Shown here: in pieces, positions 36,106 to 45,700 of the stretch
Numbering within the stretch: position 1 is the first letter of the stretch
How the letters are laid out: the number at the start of each line of letters is the position of its first letter
From: Pseudoalteromonas rubra
GTDB taxonomy: Bacteria; Pseudomonadota; Gammaproteobacteria; Enterobacterales; Alteromonadaceae
Assembly (NCBI RefSeq): GCF_000238295.3
Contig: NZ_AHCD03000027.1
Span: forward strand, 124,001-188,000
Reading direction: 5' to 3'
DNA: 64,000 bases
Position numbers and translations under genes: made by a program
The notes under the pieces: model-generated
The model's input: only the letters and a program-made list of their open reading frames with translations
Database searches by the model: none
Told to the model about the DNA's origin: nothing

Positions 36106-38772
36106 ATGTCTGAAGTCAATAAATTTGACGTAGACGCGCTAGAAACCCAAGAGTGGTTGCAGGCGCTTGAGTCGGTTGTAAAAGAAGAAGGCGTAGAGCG
36201 CGCGCAATACTTGCTTGAGCAGGTACTTGAGCAGGCGCGTCTGGATGGCGTTGATATGCCAACTGGCATTACGACTAACTATGTCAACACTATCCCGGCA
36301 GATCAGGAACCTGCCTATCCGGGGGATGTAAATCTGGAGCGTCGTATTCGCTCTATCATCCGCTGGAATGCGATCATGATCGTACTGCGCGCTTCCAAGA
36401 AAGATCTGGAGCTGGGCGGACATATGGCGTCTTACCAGTCGTCAGCAGCGTTTTATGAAATGTGTTTTAACCATTTCTTCCGCGCACCGAACGAAAAAGA
36501 CGGTGGCGACCTGGTTTACTATCAGGGTCACATTTCACCAGGTATCTATGCTCGTGCATTCGTTGAAGGTCGTCTGACTGCAGAACAGCTGGATAACTTC
36601 CGTCAGGAAGTAGACGGTAAAGGTCTGTCTTCTTACCCGCACCCTAAACTGATGCCTGAATTCTGGCAGTTCCCGACCGTATCTATGGGTCTGGGTCCAA
36701 TCGCGTCTATTTATCAGGCTCGTTTCCTGAAATACCTTGACGGTCGTGGTCTGAAAGACACTGCCGAGCAGCGTGTTTACGCCTTCCTGGGCGACGGTGA
36801 AATGGATGAGCCAGAATCTCGTGGTGCGATTTCTTTTGCAGCCCGTGAGAAGTTGGATAACCTGTGTTACCTGATCAACTGTAACCTTCAACGTCTGGAT
36901 GGCCCGGTAATGGGTAATGGTAAGATCATCCAGGAACTGGAAGGCCTGTTTAAAGGTGCTGGCTGGAACGTCATCAAAGTTGTATGGGGTTCAGGCTGGG
37001 ACAAGCTACTGGCAAAAGACACCACTGGTAAGCTACTACAGCTGATGAACGAAACCATCGATGGTGACTACCAGACGTATAAAGCCAAAGATGGCGCATA
37101 CGTACGTGAGCACTTCTTCGGTCGTTACCCAGAGACTGCGGCACTGGTTGCAGACATGACAGATGAAGAGATCTTCGCGCTGAAGCGTGGTGGTCATGAG
37201 CCTTCTAAACTGTTTGCTGCATTCAAAGCAGCACAAGACACCAAAGGTCGTCCTACAGTGATCCTGGCTAAGACTGTAAAAGGTTACGGCATGGGTGAAG
37301 CGGCGGAAGGTAAAAACATCGCCCACCAGGTGAAGAAAATGGACATGACGCACGTTGAGCACCTGCGTTCACGTCTGGGCCTGGAAGACCTGGTATCTGA
37401 CGAGCAAATTAAAGACCTGCCTTACCTGACACTGGAAGCAGGGTCTGCAGAGTACGAATACCTGCATGCACGTCGTAAATCATTGCATGGTTACACGCCA
37501 CAGCGTTTGCCTAACTTCACAGAAGCACTGACGCTGCCAGAGCTGGATGCATTCAAGCCGTTACTGGAAGAGCAAAAGCGTGATATCTCAACCACTATGG
37601 CGTATGTCCGTGCGTTGAATATCCTGCTGAAAGACAAAGGCGTAGGCAAAAACATCGTGCCTATCATTGCCGACGAAGCGCGTACTTTCGGTATGGAAGG
37701 TCTGTTCCGTCAGATTGGTATTTATAACCCGCACGGTCAGAACTACACACCTCAGGATCGCGACATCGTTTCTTACTACAAAGAAGCCACGTCTGGTCAG
37801 GTACTGCAAGAAGGTATCAACGAACTGGGTGCAATGTCTTCATGGGTGGCTGCAGCAACGTCTTACAGCACCAATGACCTGCCAATGATCCCGTTCTACA
37901 TCTACTACTCTATGTTCGGTTTCCAACGTGTTGGCGACATGGCGTGGATGGCGGGCGACCAGCAGGCGCGTGGCTTCTTGCTAGGTGCAACAGCTGGTCG
38001 TACAACGCTGAACGGTGAAGGTCTGCAGCACGAAGATGGTCACTCGCACATTCAGGCGGGTACGATCCCTAACTGTATTTCTTACGACCCGACGTTTGCG
38101 TTTGAAGTGGCAGTGATTCTGCAAGACGGTATCCGTCGTATGTACGGTCCTGATCAGGAAAACGTGTTCTACTACCTGACACTGATGAACGAAAACTACC
38201 ATCAGCCAGCGATGCCAGAAGGCGCCGAAGAGGGTATTCGTAAGGGTATCTACAAGCTGGAAAGCTACGCTGGCGATAAGGCTCAGGTACAACTGATGGG
38301 CTCAGGTACTATTCTGAACGAAGTTCGTAAAGCGGCGCAGATCCTGAGCGACGATTACGGCATTGCGTCAGACGTATTCTCTGTCACGTCATTCAACGAG
38401 CTTGCACGTGACGGTCAGGACGCTGAGCGTTTCAACATGCTGAACCCGGATGCAGAGCAAAAAGTACCTTACATCACAACGGTATTGAGCGAAGCACCTG
38501 CAATTGCGGCCACTGACTACATGAAGAGCTATGCCGATCAGGTTCGCGCCTTCATGCCAAGCGAGTCGTACAAAGTGCTGGGCACCGACGGTTATGGTCG
38601 TTCAGACAGCCGTGAAAACCTGCGTCGTCACTTCGAAGTAAATGCAGGCTATGTGGTTGTTGCAGCACTGAGCGAGCTGGTTAAGCAAGGCAAAGTTGAA
38701 AAATCAGTAGTAACAGACGCTATCAAGAAATTTGATATCGACACAACCAAAACCAACCCACTTTACGCATAA
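36106..38772 (+). CDS. aceE: Pyruvate dehydrogenase E1 component (homodimeric)
   Basis: Thiamine-diphosphate-dependent decarboxylating E1 of the pyruvate dehydrogenase complex, 888 residues, the usual size for the homodimeric type. It has the TPP/Mg motif GDGEMDEPESRGA...INCNLQRLDGPV and the active-site region HIQAGTIPNC. The ribosome binding site AAGGA is clear. It lies between pdhR and aceF, with 11 bp to the aceF start. The codon use is strongly biased toward preferred codons (CTG, CGT), as expected for an abundant enzyme. Confidence 0.98.
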   Translation: MSEVNKFDVDALETQEWLQALESVVKEEGVERAQYLLEQVLEQARLDGVDMPTGITTNYVNTIPADQEPAYPGDVNLERRIRSIIRWNAIMIVLRASKKDLELGGHMASYQSSAAFYEMCFNHFFRAPNEKDGGDLVYYQGHISPGIYARAFVEGRLTAEQLDNFRQEVDGKGLSSYPHPKLMPEFWQFPTVSMGLGPIASIYQARFLKYLDGRGLKDTAEQRVYAFLGDGEMDEPESRGAISFAAREKLDNLCYLINCNLQRLDGPVMGNGKIIQELEGLFKGAGWNVIKVVWGSGWDKLLAKDTTGKLLQLMNETIDGDYQTYKAKDGAYVREHFFGRYPETAALVADMTDEEIFALKRGGHEPSKLFAAFKAAQDTKGRPTVILAKTVKGYGMGEAAEGKNIAHQVKKMDMTHVEHLRSRLGLEDLVSDEQIKDLPYLTLEAGSAEYEYLHARRKSLHGYTPQRLPNFTEALTLPELDAFKPLLEEQKRDISTTMAYVRALNILLKDKGVGKNIVPIIADEARTFGMEGLFRQIGIYNPHGQNYTPQDRDIVSYYKEATSGQVLQEGINELGAMSSWVAAATSYSTNDLPMIPFYIYYSMFGFQRVGDMAWMAGDQQARGFLLGATAGRTTLNGEGLQHEDGHSHIQAGTIPNCISYDPTFAFEVAVILQDGIRRMYGPDQENVFYYLTLMNENYHQPAMPEGAEEGIRKGIYKLESYAGDKAQVQLMGSGTILNEVRKAAQILSDDYGIASDVFSVTSFNELARDGQDAERFNMLNPDAEQKVPYITTVLSEAPAIAATDYMKSYADQVRAFMPSESYKVLGTDGYGRSDSRENLRRHFEVNAGYVVVAALSELVKQGKVEKSVVTDAIKKFDIDTTKTNPLYA

Positions 38773-38783
38773 GAGGCTAAGTG

Positions 38784-40691
38784 ATGGCAATCGAAATTCA
38801 TGTACCAGATATTGGCGCCGATGAGGTTGAAGTAACCGAGATTTTGGTCAGCGTTGGCGACACGGTAGAAGAAGAGCAGTCGCTGATCACCGTTGAAGGC
38901 GACAAAGCGTCAATGGAAGTACCTGCTGCGCAAGCGGGTACGGTTAAAGAAATCAAAATCAGTGAAGGCGACAAAGTGTCGACTGGTTCACTGATCATGG
39001 TCTTCGAAGCAGCGGGCGATGCGCCTGCTGCTGAGGCAGCACCAGCGGCGGCTCCGGCTGCTGCGGCGCCTGCCCCGGCAACTGCTGAAGTGAAAGAAGT
39101 ACACGTACCAGACATTGGCGGCGACGAAGTTGAAGTCACTGAAATCCTGGTTGCGGTTGGCGACAGCGTTGAAGCTGAGCAGTCTTTGATCACCGTTGAA
39201 GGCGACAAAGCGTCAATGGAAGTACCAGCACCATTTGCCGGTATAGTTAAAGAAATCAAAGTTGAGATTGGCGGCAAAGTGGCCACCGGCAGCTTAGTTT
39301 TTGTCTTTGAAACAGTGGGTGCAGCAGCACCGGCTACAGCAGAAACTGCGCCAGCGGCAGCCCCTGTTGAAGCGACGCCTTCTTTGCAGGAAGTACAGGT
39401 ACCGGATATCGGTGGTGACGAAGTTGAAGTCACTGAAATCATGGTGGCAGTCGGCGACAACGTTGAAGAAGAACAGTCTTTGATCACCGTTGAAGGCGAC
39501 AAAGCGTCAATGGAAGTACCTGCGCCATTTGCCGGTACAGTCAAAGAAATCAAAGTGGCGGCTGGCGACAAAGTGTCAACCGGTTCGCTGATCTTTGTAT
39601 TCGAAACCGTTGCGGCGGCAGCGCCGGCTCAGGCAGCACCTGCTGCGTCTGCTCCTGCTCCTGCTGCGTCTGCTCCTGCAACGGCTCCAGCGGCAAAAGC
39701 GGCTCCGGCAGCAGCGCCTGCGCCAAGTGCAGCGAAAGACGAGTTTGTGGCCAATGATGATTATGCCCATGCCTCTCCTGTGGTACGTCGTCTGGCGCGC
39801 GAGTTTGGCGTTAACCTGGCACGCGTTAAAGGCACGGGTCGTAAGAACCGTGTTCTGAAAGAAGACGTTCAGAACTATGTGAAAGAACTGGTTCGTAAGG
39901 TTGAGTCTGGCGAAATCAGCAAAGGCGGCAACTCAGGTGGCGGTGAACTGGGTCTGATCCCTTGGCCAAAAGTCGACTTCAGCAAATTTGGTGAAGTCGA
40001 AGAGAAGAAACTGTCTCGTATCCAGAAGATCTCAGGCGCTAACCTGCACCGTAACTGGGTTCAGATCCCGCACGTGACTCAGTTCGATGAAGCCGACATC
40101 ACCACGCTGGAAGCATTCCGTAAAGAGCAGAATGTACTGGCTGAGAAGAAGAAAATGGGCGTTAAGATCACCCCGTTGGTATTCGTGATGAAAGCCGCAG
40201 CGAAAGCGTTGGAAGAGTTCCCAACCTTTAACTCATCGCTGTCAGAAGATGGTGAAAGCCTGATCCTGAAGAAGTATGTGAACATCGGTGTGGCGGTTGA
40301 TACGCCAAATGGCCTGGTTGTGCCTGTCTTCAAAGACGTAAACAAGAAAGGCATCATCGAGCTGTCTCGCGAGCTAATGGACGTCTCTAAGAAGGCCCGT
40401 GAAGGTAAGCTGACGGCTGCTGACATGCAGGGCGGTTGCTTCACCATCTCAAGCCTGGGTGGTATTGGCGGTACGGCGTTTACGCCAATCGTGAATGCAC
40501 CGGAAGTGGCAATCTTAGGTGTGTCTAAGTCTGAGATGAAGCCGAAGTGGAATGGTAAAGAGTTTGAGCCGCGCCTGATGGTGCCGCTAAGCTGCTCATA
40601 CGACCACCGTGTTATTGACGGTGCGCTGGCAGCCCGCTTTACTGTGACTCTGGCCAATTACCTGAGTGACATTCGTCAGCTGGTAATGTAA
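38784..40691 (+). CDS. aceF: Dihydrolipoamide acetyltransferase (E2), three lipoyl domains
   Basis: E2 core of pyruvate dehydrogenase, 635 residues. Three tandem lipoyl domains, each with the lipoylated Lys in GDKASMEV, occupy about residues 1-80, 105-185 and 213-290, joined by Ala/Pro-rich linkers. An E3/E1-binding domain follows ([13 protein letters not shown]). The catalytic domain ends with [12 protein letters not shown], holding the active-site His. I chose the ATG at 38784 (AGAGG eight bases upstream) over the GTG at 38781. The three lipoyl repeats share long near-identical DNA stretches, so they could recombine. Confidence 0.98.
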   Translation: MAIEIHVPDIGADEVEVTEILVSVGDTVEEEQSLITVEGDKASMEVPAAQAGTVKEIKISEGDKVSTGSLIMVFEAAGDAPAAEAAPAAAPAAAAPAPATAEVKEVHVPDIGGDEVEVTEILVAVGDSVEAEQSLITVEGDKASMEVPAPFAGIVKEIKVEIGGKVATGSLVFVFETVGAAAPATAETAPAAAPVEATPSLQEVQVPDIGGDEVEVTEIMVAVGDNVEEEQSLITVEGDKASMEVPAPFAGTVKEIKVAAGDKVSTGSLIFVFETVAAAAPAQAAPAASAPAPAASAPATAPAAKAAPAAAPAPSAAKDEFVANDDYAHASPVVRRLAREFGVNLARVKGTGRKNRVLKEDVQNYVKELVRKVESGEISKGGNSGGGELGLIPWPKVDFSKFGEVEEKKLSRIQKISGANLHRNWVQIPHVTQFDEADITTLEAFRKEQNVLAEKKKMGVKITPLVFVMKAAAKALEEFPTFNSSLSEDGESLILKKYVNIGVAVDTPNGLVVPVFKDVNKKGIIELSRELMDVSKKAREGKLTAADMQGGCFTISSLGGIGGTAFTPIVNAPEVAILGVSKSEMKPKWNGKEFEPRLMVPLSCSYDHRVIDGALAARFTVTLANYLSDIRQLVM

Positions 40692-40698
40692 GCCAAAG

Positions 40699-40731
40699 CA
40701 AAACCGCATGACCCCAGGTTGTGCGGTTTTG
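40699..40731 (+). terminator. Intrinsic terminator or attenuator after aceF
   Basis: CAAAACCGCA pairs with TGCGGTTTTG, followed shortly by ATATTTTTA. It lies 8 bp after aceF and before the 180-bp lpdA leader, so lpdA probably also has its own promoter. Confidence 0.7.
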
Positions 40732-40913
40732 TCATATTTTTACTGTCCTGTCTGATATTTGGGCGGGACATCTGTGGGTGCGAATGATACACTTTCGCGC
40801 AACAAAAAACTCTCTCTGGTTGTTGGTGGCAGCGCTTGCCGATGATCAGGCACAATTGGGTGCGGATACTCACTCGAGTAGAGTCCCGTTCGAATAATAG
40901 TTAAGGTAATAAC

Positions 40914-42338
40914 ATGAGCAACGAAATCAAAACTCAAGTTGTTGTACTAGGCGGTGGTCCTGGTGGTTACTCTGCAGCATTCCGTGCAGCAGACCTAGGT
41001 TTAGAAGTTACATTGATCGAATCTCGCGATACCCTGGGTGGTGTGTGCTTGAACGTAGGTTGTATTCCTTCAAAAGCACTTTTACACGTTGCTAAGGTAA
41101 TCGACGACGCGGCTGAAATGGCTTCACACGGTGTGACTTTCGGTGCTCCTCAAATCGACCTGGACAAAATCCGTAGCTGGAAAGAGTCTGTAATTGGTCA
41201 GCTGACAGGCGGTCTGTCTGGCATGGCGAAAATGCGTAAAGTTAAAGTGGTTAGCGGCTACGGTAAATTCACCGGCTCTAACTCTATCGCGGTTGAAGGT
41301 GCAGACGGCACAACAACAGTCAACTTCGATAACGCCATCATCGCTGCGGGTTCTCAGCCTGTAAACCTGCCTTTCATCCCACAAGATGAGCGTATCATTG
41401 ATTCAACTGGCGCACTTGAGCTGAAAGACGTACCAGAAAAGCTACTTGTTCTGGGTGGTGGTATCATCGGTCTTGAGATGGGTACTGTGTACCGTGCACT
41501 GGGCTCGCAAATCGACGTGGTTGAGTTTGCAGATCAGCTGGTACCTGCGGCTGACAAAGACGTTATCAAGATCTACCAGAAGTACGTGAAAGACAAGTTC
41601 AACGTGATGCTGTCTACTAAGGTTGTTGCAGTTGAAGCGAAAGAAGACGGTATCTATGTATCGTTTGAAGGCAAGCAAGCACCAGAAGGCCAGGTACGTT
41701 ACGACAAAGTACTGGTTGCTGTTGGTCGTACGCCTAACGGTAAACTGCTTGATGCAGACAAAGCGGGCGTTGCGGTTGATGAGCGTGGCTTCATCAACAC
41801 TGACAAGCAAATGAAGACGAACGTAAACCACATCTACGCGATTGGTGACATCGTAGGTCAGCCTATGCTTGCGCACAAAGCGGTTCACGAAGCACACGTT
41901 GCTGCTGAAGTGATCTCTGGTAAGAAACACTACTTCGATCCTAAGTGCATTCCTTCAATCGCCTACACAGACCCAGAAATCGCATGGGTGGGTGTAACTG
42001 AGAAAGAAGCAAAAGAGCAAGGCCTGAGCATTGAAACTGCGGTATTCCCGTGGGCTGCATCTGGTCGTGCAATTGCTTCTGCACGTACTGAAGGTCAGAC
42101 TAAGATGATCTTTGACAAAGAGACTGGTCGCGTGATCGGTGGTGCTATGGTTGGTATCAACGCCGGTGAAATGCTGGGCGAGATCGGCCTGGCAGTAGAG
42201 ATGGGTGCAGACGCAGAAGACGTGGCACTGACTATCCACGCACACCCAACGCTGAACGAGTCAATCGGCCTGGCGGCTGAGATCTTTGAAGGTTCAATCA
42301 CTGACCTGCCTAACAAAAAGGCAGTGAAGAAGAAGTAA
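40914..42338 (+). CDS. lpdA: Dihydrolipoamide dehydrogenase (E3)
   Basis: FAD-dependent E3 subunit shared by the pyruvate and 2-oxoglutarate dehydrogenases, 474 residues. It has the N-terminal GGGPGGYSAA, the redox disulphide GGVCLNVGCIPSK, the NAD-binding LGGGIIGLEMG and the C-terminal His-Glu pair in HAHPTLNES. It follows aceF after 222 bp containing a terminator, the usual layout for this operon in gammaproteobacteria. The ribosome binding site is TTAAGG. Confidence 0.98.
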   Translation: MSNEIKTQVVVLGGGPGGYSAAFRAADLGLEVTLIESRDTLGGVCLNVGCIPSKALLHVAKVIDDAAEMASHGVTFGAPQIDLDKIRSWKESVIGQLTGGLSGMAKMRKVKVVSGYGKFTGSNSIAVEGADGTTTVNFDNAIIAAGSQPVNLPFIPQDERIIDSTGALELKDVPEKLLVLGGGIIGLEMGTVYRALGSQIDVVEFADQLVPAADKDVIKIYQKYVKDKFNVMLSTKVVAVEAKEDGIYVSFEGKQAPEGQVRYDKVLVAVGRTPNGKLLDADKAGVAVDERGFINTDKQMKTNVNHIYAIGDIVGQPMLAHKAVHEAHVAAEVISGKKHYFDPKCIPSIAYTDPEIAWVGVTEKEAKEQGLSIETAVFPWAASGRAIASARTEGQTKMIFDKETGRVIGGAMVGINAGEMLGEIGLAVEMGADAEDVALTIHAHPTLNESIGLAAEIFEGSITDLPNKKAVKKK

Positions 42339-42360
42339 TCGCTACTTCTGACTGAACTAA

Positions 42361-42391
42361 AAAACCCGGCTCACAGAGACCGGGTTTTTTT
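42361..42391 (+). terminator. Intrinsic terminator after lpdA
   Basis: AAAACCCGG/CCGGGTTTT stem followed by more T residues, 22 bp after the lpdA stop. Confidence 0.9.
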
Positions 42392-42415
42392 GTGTCTGGT
42401 ATGTCGTGCAGGATA

Positions 42416-42625
42416 ATACCAATTTGCTTAATTAAGTGACCTATTTTGAGGCGAGAAAATAGGGTCGATAACACCGCTCCCGCGTCCTGCTATCGCTGAG
42501 GCACCTACATCCATATAGGCGAGGCAAAAATTTTGCTATTTAGTTGTTCTAAATGAGAAATTTTTAACGCTGTTAGCGTTCTATTTGCTCCTTCAAATAG
42601 ATCAGGTATTAAGTGAAATTGGTAT
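42416..42625. mobile_element. MITE-like element, about 210 bp
   Basis: The ends are inverted repeats: ATACCAATTTG-CTTAATTA on the left and, read on the other strand, ATACCAATTTCACTTAATA on the right. The inside is non-coding and holds two hairpins, AACGCT/AGCGTT and TCTATTTG/CAAATAGA. There is no transposase. Elements with these ends look familiar from Pseudoalteromonas and relatives, but I cannot check copy number here. Confidence 0.65.
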
Positions 42626-43923
42626 AAGCACCTTTGGTGCGTTTGAGTCCAGGTGATGAGAAAGGAAGTGGCATTGTTAACATTTAGACACTGTGCTAAC
42701 GTCGGCGAGGATCAATAATAAAAATAATTACAAGGAATGGGTTATGACAATTCGATTGCTCCAAAGTGGGCTTGTTTTATGCGCGCTGAGCAGTGGCGTA
42801 CAGGCAAATACCAGCATTGACTTTGATGCCACGCTGGCCTGTTATACAGAGGCTGATCAGCCGGGCATTGCGGTACGCATCGAGCAGGGCAAAAAGCTGA
42901 TCTATAGCGGGGCCGCTGGCGTCGCTGATATCAAGCGCGCGCTGCCACTGAATACAAAACAGAGATTTCAGATTGGCTCGATCACCAAGCAATTTACGGC
43001 TGCGGCCATTTTGCAGCTGGCTGAGCGCAATCAGCTGTCGCTCCAGGACACGCTCGGTAAGTATATCCCTTCACTGAGTGAGGACTATGCCAGGTTGACC
43101 ATCGAGAGGGTGCTGTCGCATACCTCAGGGTTGCCGAACTACAATGAGGGTCCTGAAATCGGCGCTAAGATGGCGCACTTTCGCACTTTAGATAATATCC
43201 TCAAAGAGATTGTACAATCTCCTGTACTCTATCCATCTGGTGAAGGGCATACCTATTCCAATACGGGCTATTTGCTGCTTGGTAAGATCATTGAGCAGGT
43301 CTCCGGGCTAAGCTACAAAGCCTATCTGCAACAGCGTATTTTTACGCCGCTGGGTATGACAGGCAGTCAGGTACTTACCAAAGGCACAGGCGATGCTGAG
43401 GTGAAGGGTTATAGCTCAGTGGGTCGTGAAGGCACACTGGTTGCTCCTTTTCATGTTGATCGCAGCTGGATTTATTCTGCCGGCGGCATAGAAACGACTC
43501 TGGCTGATATGAGCCGTTGGCATCATGGCCTGAAAGCCGGCAAAGTGGTTACGCCATCTTCTTATCGGTCGATGACCACCAGCGCGATGCTTAACGATGG
43601 CACGCTGGCCACTTATGGTTATGGGCTTTATCTTCGCCCGTTGGCCGGACAGCCAAGCTACTTCCATGAAGGGGGAGTCCCCGGGTTTTTAGCCATGTCA
43701 GTGTATTTCCCAGAAGCAGATGTATACGCAATTAGTCTGAGTAATCGGGATACCCTGCATCCGGGGCCGGCACTGCTGGATATGGTTGCGCAATATCTGA
43801 ACATAACACCAAAACCCTTGCCGGATACAGAGCTGAGCCGTTTTGCCAAAACCTTAGTCGGCGAGTATCAGTCGGCCGGTCAGCAGTCCCTGACAGTGAC
43901 GTTTGAGGAAGGGGTTCTGTATG
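42555..43923 (+). repeat. Tandem duplication, unit 1 (1,369 bp)
   Basis: Begins inside the MITE-like element and runs to within the beta-lactamase-family gene (Leu-Tyr-Gly of VLYG). Unit 2 follows directly with an offset of exactly 1,369 bp and no difference that I could see. Confidence 0.9.
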
Positions 43924-43985
43924 GAGAAATTTTTAACGCTGTTAGCGTTCTATTTGCTCCTTCAAATAGATCAGGTATTAAGTGA
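42744..43985 (+). CDS. Beta-lactamase-family serine hydrolase, copy 1, C terminus replaced
   Basis: Exported class C beta-lactamase/PBP-like hydrolase, 413 residues. The signal peptide is LLQSGLVLCALSSGVQA. Catalytic motifs are SITK (SxxK), YSN (YxN) and HEGG near the third-motif position. It is identical to copy 2 up to VLYG, where the duplication junction replaces the last 40 or so residues with a 16-residue tail encoded by the MITE end (EIFNAVSVLFAPSNRS...). The catalytic domain is complete, so it may still fold, but the C-terminal region is lost. AAGGA precedes the ATG at 42744. Confidence 0.85.
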   Translation: MTIRLLQSGLVLCALSSGVQANTSIDFDATLACYTEADQPGIAVRIEQGKKLIYSGAAGVADIKRALPLNTKQRFQIGSITKQFTAAAILQLAERNQLSLQDTLGKYIPSLSEDYARLTIERVLSHTSGLPNYNEGPEIGAKMAHFRTLDNILKEIVQSPVLYPSGEGHTYSNTGYLLLGKIIEQVSGLSYKAYLQQRIFTPLGMTGSQVLTKGTGDAEVKGYSSVGREGTLVAPFHVDRSWIYSAGGIETTLADMSRWHHGLKAGKVVTPSSYRSMTTSAMLNDGTLATYGYGLYLRPLAGQPSYFHEGGVPGFLAMSVYFPEADVYAISLSNRDTLHPGPALLDMVAQYLNITPKPLPDTELSRFAKTLVGEYQSAGQQSLTVTFEEGVLYGEIFNAVSVLFAPSNRSGIK

Positions 43986-45292
43986 AATTGGTATAAGCAC
44001 CTTTGGTGCGTTTGAGTCCAGGTGATGAGAAAGGAAGTGGCATTGTTAACATTTAGACACTGTGCTAACGTCGGCGAGGATCAATAATAAAAATAATTAC
44101 AAGGAATGGGTTATGACAATTCGATTGCTCCAAAGTGGGCTTGTTTTATGCGCGCTGAGCAGTGGCGTACAGGCAAATACCAGCATTGACTTTGATGCCA
44201 CGCTGGCCTGTTATACAGAGGCTGATCAGCCGGGCATTGCGGTACGCATCGAGCAGGGCAAAAAGCTGATCTATAGCGGGGCCGCTGGCGTCGCTGATAT
44301 CAAGCGCGCGCTGCCACTGAATACAAAACAGAGATTTCAGATTGGCTCGATCACCAAGCAATTTACGGCTGCGGCCATTTTGCAGCTGGCTGAGCGCAAT
44401 CAGCTGTCGCTCCAGGACACGCTCGGTAAGTATATCCCTTCACTGAGTGAGGACTATGCCAGGTTGACCATCGAGAGGGTGCTGTCGCATACCTCAGGGT
44501 TGCCGAACTACAATGAGGGTCCTGAAATCGGCGCTAAGATGGCGCACTTTCGCACTTTAGATAATATCCTCAAAGAGATTGTACAATCTCCTGTACTCTA
44601 TCCATCTGGTGAAGGGCATACCTATTCCAATACGGGCTATTTGCTGCTTGGTAAGATCATTGAGCAGGTCTCCGGGCTAAGCTACAAAGCCTATCTGCAA
44701 CAGCGTATTTTTACGCCGCTGGGTATGACAGGCAGTCAGGTACTTACCAAAGGCACAGGCGATGCTGAGGTGAAGGGTTATAGCTCAGTGGGTCGTGAAG
44801 GCACACTGGTTGCTCCTTTTCATGTTGATCGCAGCTGGATTTATTCTGCCGGCGGCATAGAAACGACTCTGGCTGATATGAGCCGTTGGCATCATGGCCT
44901 GAAAGCCGGCAAAGTGGTTACGCCATCTTCTTATCGGTCGATGACCACCAGCGCGATGCTTAACGATGGCACGCTGGCCACTTATGGTTATGGGCTTTAT
45001 CTTCGCCCGTTGGCCGGACAGCCAAGCTACTTCCATGAAGGGGGAGTCCCCGGGTTTTTAGCCATGTCAGTGTATTTCCCAGAAGCAGATGTATACGCAA
45101 TTAGTCTGAGTAATCGGGATACCCTGCATCCGGGGCCGGCACTGCTGGATATGGTTGCGCAATATCTGAACATAACACCAAAACCCTTGCCGGATACAGA
45201 GCTGAGCCGTTTTGCCAAAACCTTAGTCGGCGAGTATCAGTCGGCCGGTCAGCAGTCCCTGACAGTGACGTTTGAGGAAGGGGTTCTGTATG
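43924..45292 (+). repeat. Tandem duplication, unit 2 (1,369 bp)
   Basis: Second copy of the unit. It starts with a 71-bp fragment of the MITE right end (43924-43994) fused in the coding frame of copy 1, then repeats the promoter, ribosome binding site and gene. Past 45292 the sequence continues into the native 3' end of the gene. Confidence 0.9.
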
Positions 45293-45459
45293 GGCAAAAA
45301 AGGCAAAGTGAAAAGCGCAAACTTATCGCCAGGGCCAACAATGCGTTTTCCTTTGAATGTACCCAGAATTACTATCAGCTCAGTGAAGCAGAAGGCAAAA
45401 CCAGCCTGACGCCAGTTGGGCTCTATCGCGGTAAGGGCAAGCCCTTGTTTAAGTTGTAA
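44113..45459 (+). CDS. Beta-lactamase-family serine hydrolase, copy 2, intact
   Basis: The complete 448-residue version: signal peptide, SITK nucleophile motif, YSN, HEGG, and a native C-terminal domain (VTFEEGVLYGQKRQ...LTPVGLYRGKGKPLFKL) of the kind found in exported esterases and D-aminopeptidase-like members of the family. The natural substrate could be a peptide, ester or beta-lactam; family membership alone does not mean antibiotic resistance. Its promoter region is the duplicated one, so both copies should be expressed alike. Confidence 0.9.
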   Translation: MTIRLLQSGLVLCALSSGVQANTSIDFDATLACYTEADQPGIAVRIEQGKKLIYSGAAGVADIKRALPLNTKQRFQIGSITKQFTAAAILQLAERNQLSLQDTLGKYIPSLSEDYARLTIERVLSHTSGLPNYNEGPEIGAKMAHFRTLDNILKEIVQSPVLYPSGEGHTYSNTGYLLLGKIIEQVSGLSYKAYLQQRIFTPLGMTGSQVLTKGTGDAEVKGYSSVGREGTLVAPFHVDRSWIYSAGGIETTLADMSRWHHGLKAGKVVTPSSYRSMTTSAMLNDGTLATYGYGLYLRPLAGQPSYFHEGGVPGFLAMSVYFPEADVYAISLSNRDTLHPGPALLDMVAQYLNITPKPLPDTELSRFAKTLVGEYQSAGQQSLTVTFEEGVLYGQKRQSEKRKLIARANNAFSFECTQNYYQLSEAEGKTSLTPVGLYRGKGKPLFKL

Positions 45460-45700
45460 GTGGTTGCTGTTTATTGAGAACGCATGTTTGAGCCTTGTGG
45501 TTGACTACAGAGACTTAGATGGCCCGCTTTTGGACTGTGAGTAGATATCGGCTCAAGGCCGGTATAACGAAGGTGTGGGGCGGTATGGCGGTTGTCAAAT
45601 TGACTTCGCGCCGCCAGGGTCACATAGCCATAAAGAAAAGTGCCGTTGAGCGATCAGAAAATGCGTGGTACCCAATCATTCACTTTCTTGATGCCTGCAC

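Noticed and set aside
42744..45459. The two beta-lactamase-family genes as antibiotic-resistance genes
   Set aside because: They have SxxK and YxN motifs, but the family includes many esterases and peptidases; nothing in the sequence points to beta-lactam hydrolysis.
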